NCBI GenBank assembly: GCA_003139735.1
Contig: PLGA01000657.1
Span: forward strand, 15,482 to 23,665
Direction: 5' to 3'
Source: Bryobacterales bacterium
GTDB taxonomy: Bacteria; Acidobacteriota; Terriglobia; Bryobacterales; Bryobacteraceae
DNA: 8,184 nucleotides
Part shown: piece by piece, positions 7,950 through 8,184 of the stretch
Position numbering within the stretch: the first letter of the stretch is position 1
How the letters are laid out: each line of letters starts with the position of its first letter
Program-made: the position numbers and the translations under genes
The notes under the pieces: generated by a model
What the model was told of the DNA's origin: nothing
The model's input: only the letters and a program-made list of their open reading frames with translations
The model's database searches: none

Positions 7950-8184
7950 ATGTGCGGGATCTGCGGCATCGTAAACTTCGTCGAGTCTGACCCGGTGGAT
8001 CGGGTGGCGATCGAGCGGATGACCGAGGCTCTGGCTCATCGCGGGCCCGACGACGCTGGGTATTTCCTCAAGGGCCGCGTGGGACTTGGGCACAGGCGGC
8101 TTAGCATCATTGACTTGAGCGGCGGCAAGCAGCCGATATTCAACGAGGACCGGTCGGCGGTCATCGTCTTCAACGGCGAGATCT
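7950..8184 (+). CDS. Second AsnB-type amidotransferase, 3' end missing
   Basis: The N-terminal 78 residues of another glutamine-dependent amidotransferase; the frame is open to the window edge. The start is fixed by MCGICGIV, which places the catalytic cysteine at position 2. The visible part is the class II glutaminase domain: [23 protein letters not shown] (the conserved Arg), then QPIFNED and FNGEI at the very end. Aligned by hand to the first amidotransferase in this window, with one single-residue gap, about 43 of 77 positions match, so the two are paralogues but not a recent duplication. The segment [18 protein letters not shown] resembles the exosortase-associated amidotransferase subfamily more than housekeeping AsnB. 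That is recognition from memory, not a search. The synthetase domain and therefore the acceptor specificity lie outside the window. An 80-nt gap precedes it on the same strand, so it may belong to the same operon. Confidence 0.88.
   Translation, partial: MCGICGIVNFVESDPVDRVAIERMTEALAHRGPDDAGYFLKGRVGLGHRRLSIIDLSGGKQPIFNEDRSAVIVFNGEI

Overview
The window is a high-GC stretch (about 60 percent by eye), tightly packed and entirely on the plus strand. It lies inside a polysaccharide (capsule, O-antigen or exopolysaccharide) biosynthesis cluster. The gene set is a Wzx-type flippase, AsnB-type amidotransferases, GT4 glycosyltransferases and a heparinase II/III-like protein. Such combinations are known from exosortase-associated exopolysaccharide loci of Gram-negative bacteria, for example Acidobacteriota, Nitrospirota and Proteobacteria. 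Nothing in the window fixes the phylum. Acidobacteriota is only an impression from protein style. No exosortase, PEP-CTERM protein, polymerase or sugar-nucleotide gene falls inside these 8.2 kb, so the link to that system is inference.

Layout: 1-1365 is the 3' part of a membrane flippase whose start lies before the window. 1377-3263 is a complete glutamine-dependent asparagine synthase-like amidotransferase. 3264-4412 and 4409-5434 are two different GT4-type glycosyltransferases. 5422-7869 is a heparinase II/III-family protein. 7870-7949 is a short gap with no clear signal. 7950 to the end is the first 78 codons of a second AsnB-type amidotransferase that runs off the window.

The junctions are 11 nt, 0 nt (stop touching start), a 4-nt overlap (ATGA), a 13-nt overlap and an 80-nt gap. 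This indicates one co-transcribed, probably translationally coupled unit whose promoter lies upstream. I see no terminator, promoter, RNA gene, mobile element or CRISPR array.

How the genes may work together (inference): the two glycosyltransferases add sugars to a lipid-linked oligosaccharide on the cytoplasmic face. One or both AsnB-like enzymes transfer ammonia from glutamine to a sugar carboxylate or another acceptor. The flippase moves the lipid-linked unit across the inner membrane. The heparinase-like protein trims or edits a uronate-containing chain. The points most worth following are the pairing of two amidotransferases with a uronate-lyase-type protein, the apparent absence of a signal peptide on that lyase, and its odd C-terminal tail. 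Overall this looks like a recognisable type of glycan locus rather than a wholly new system.
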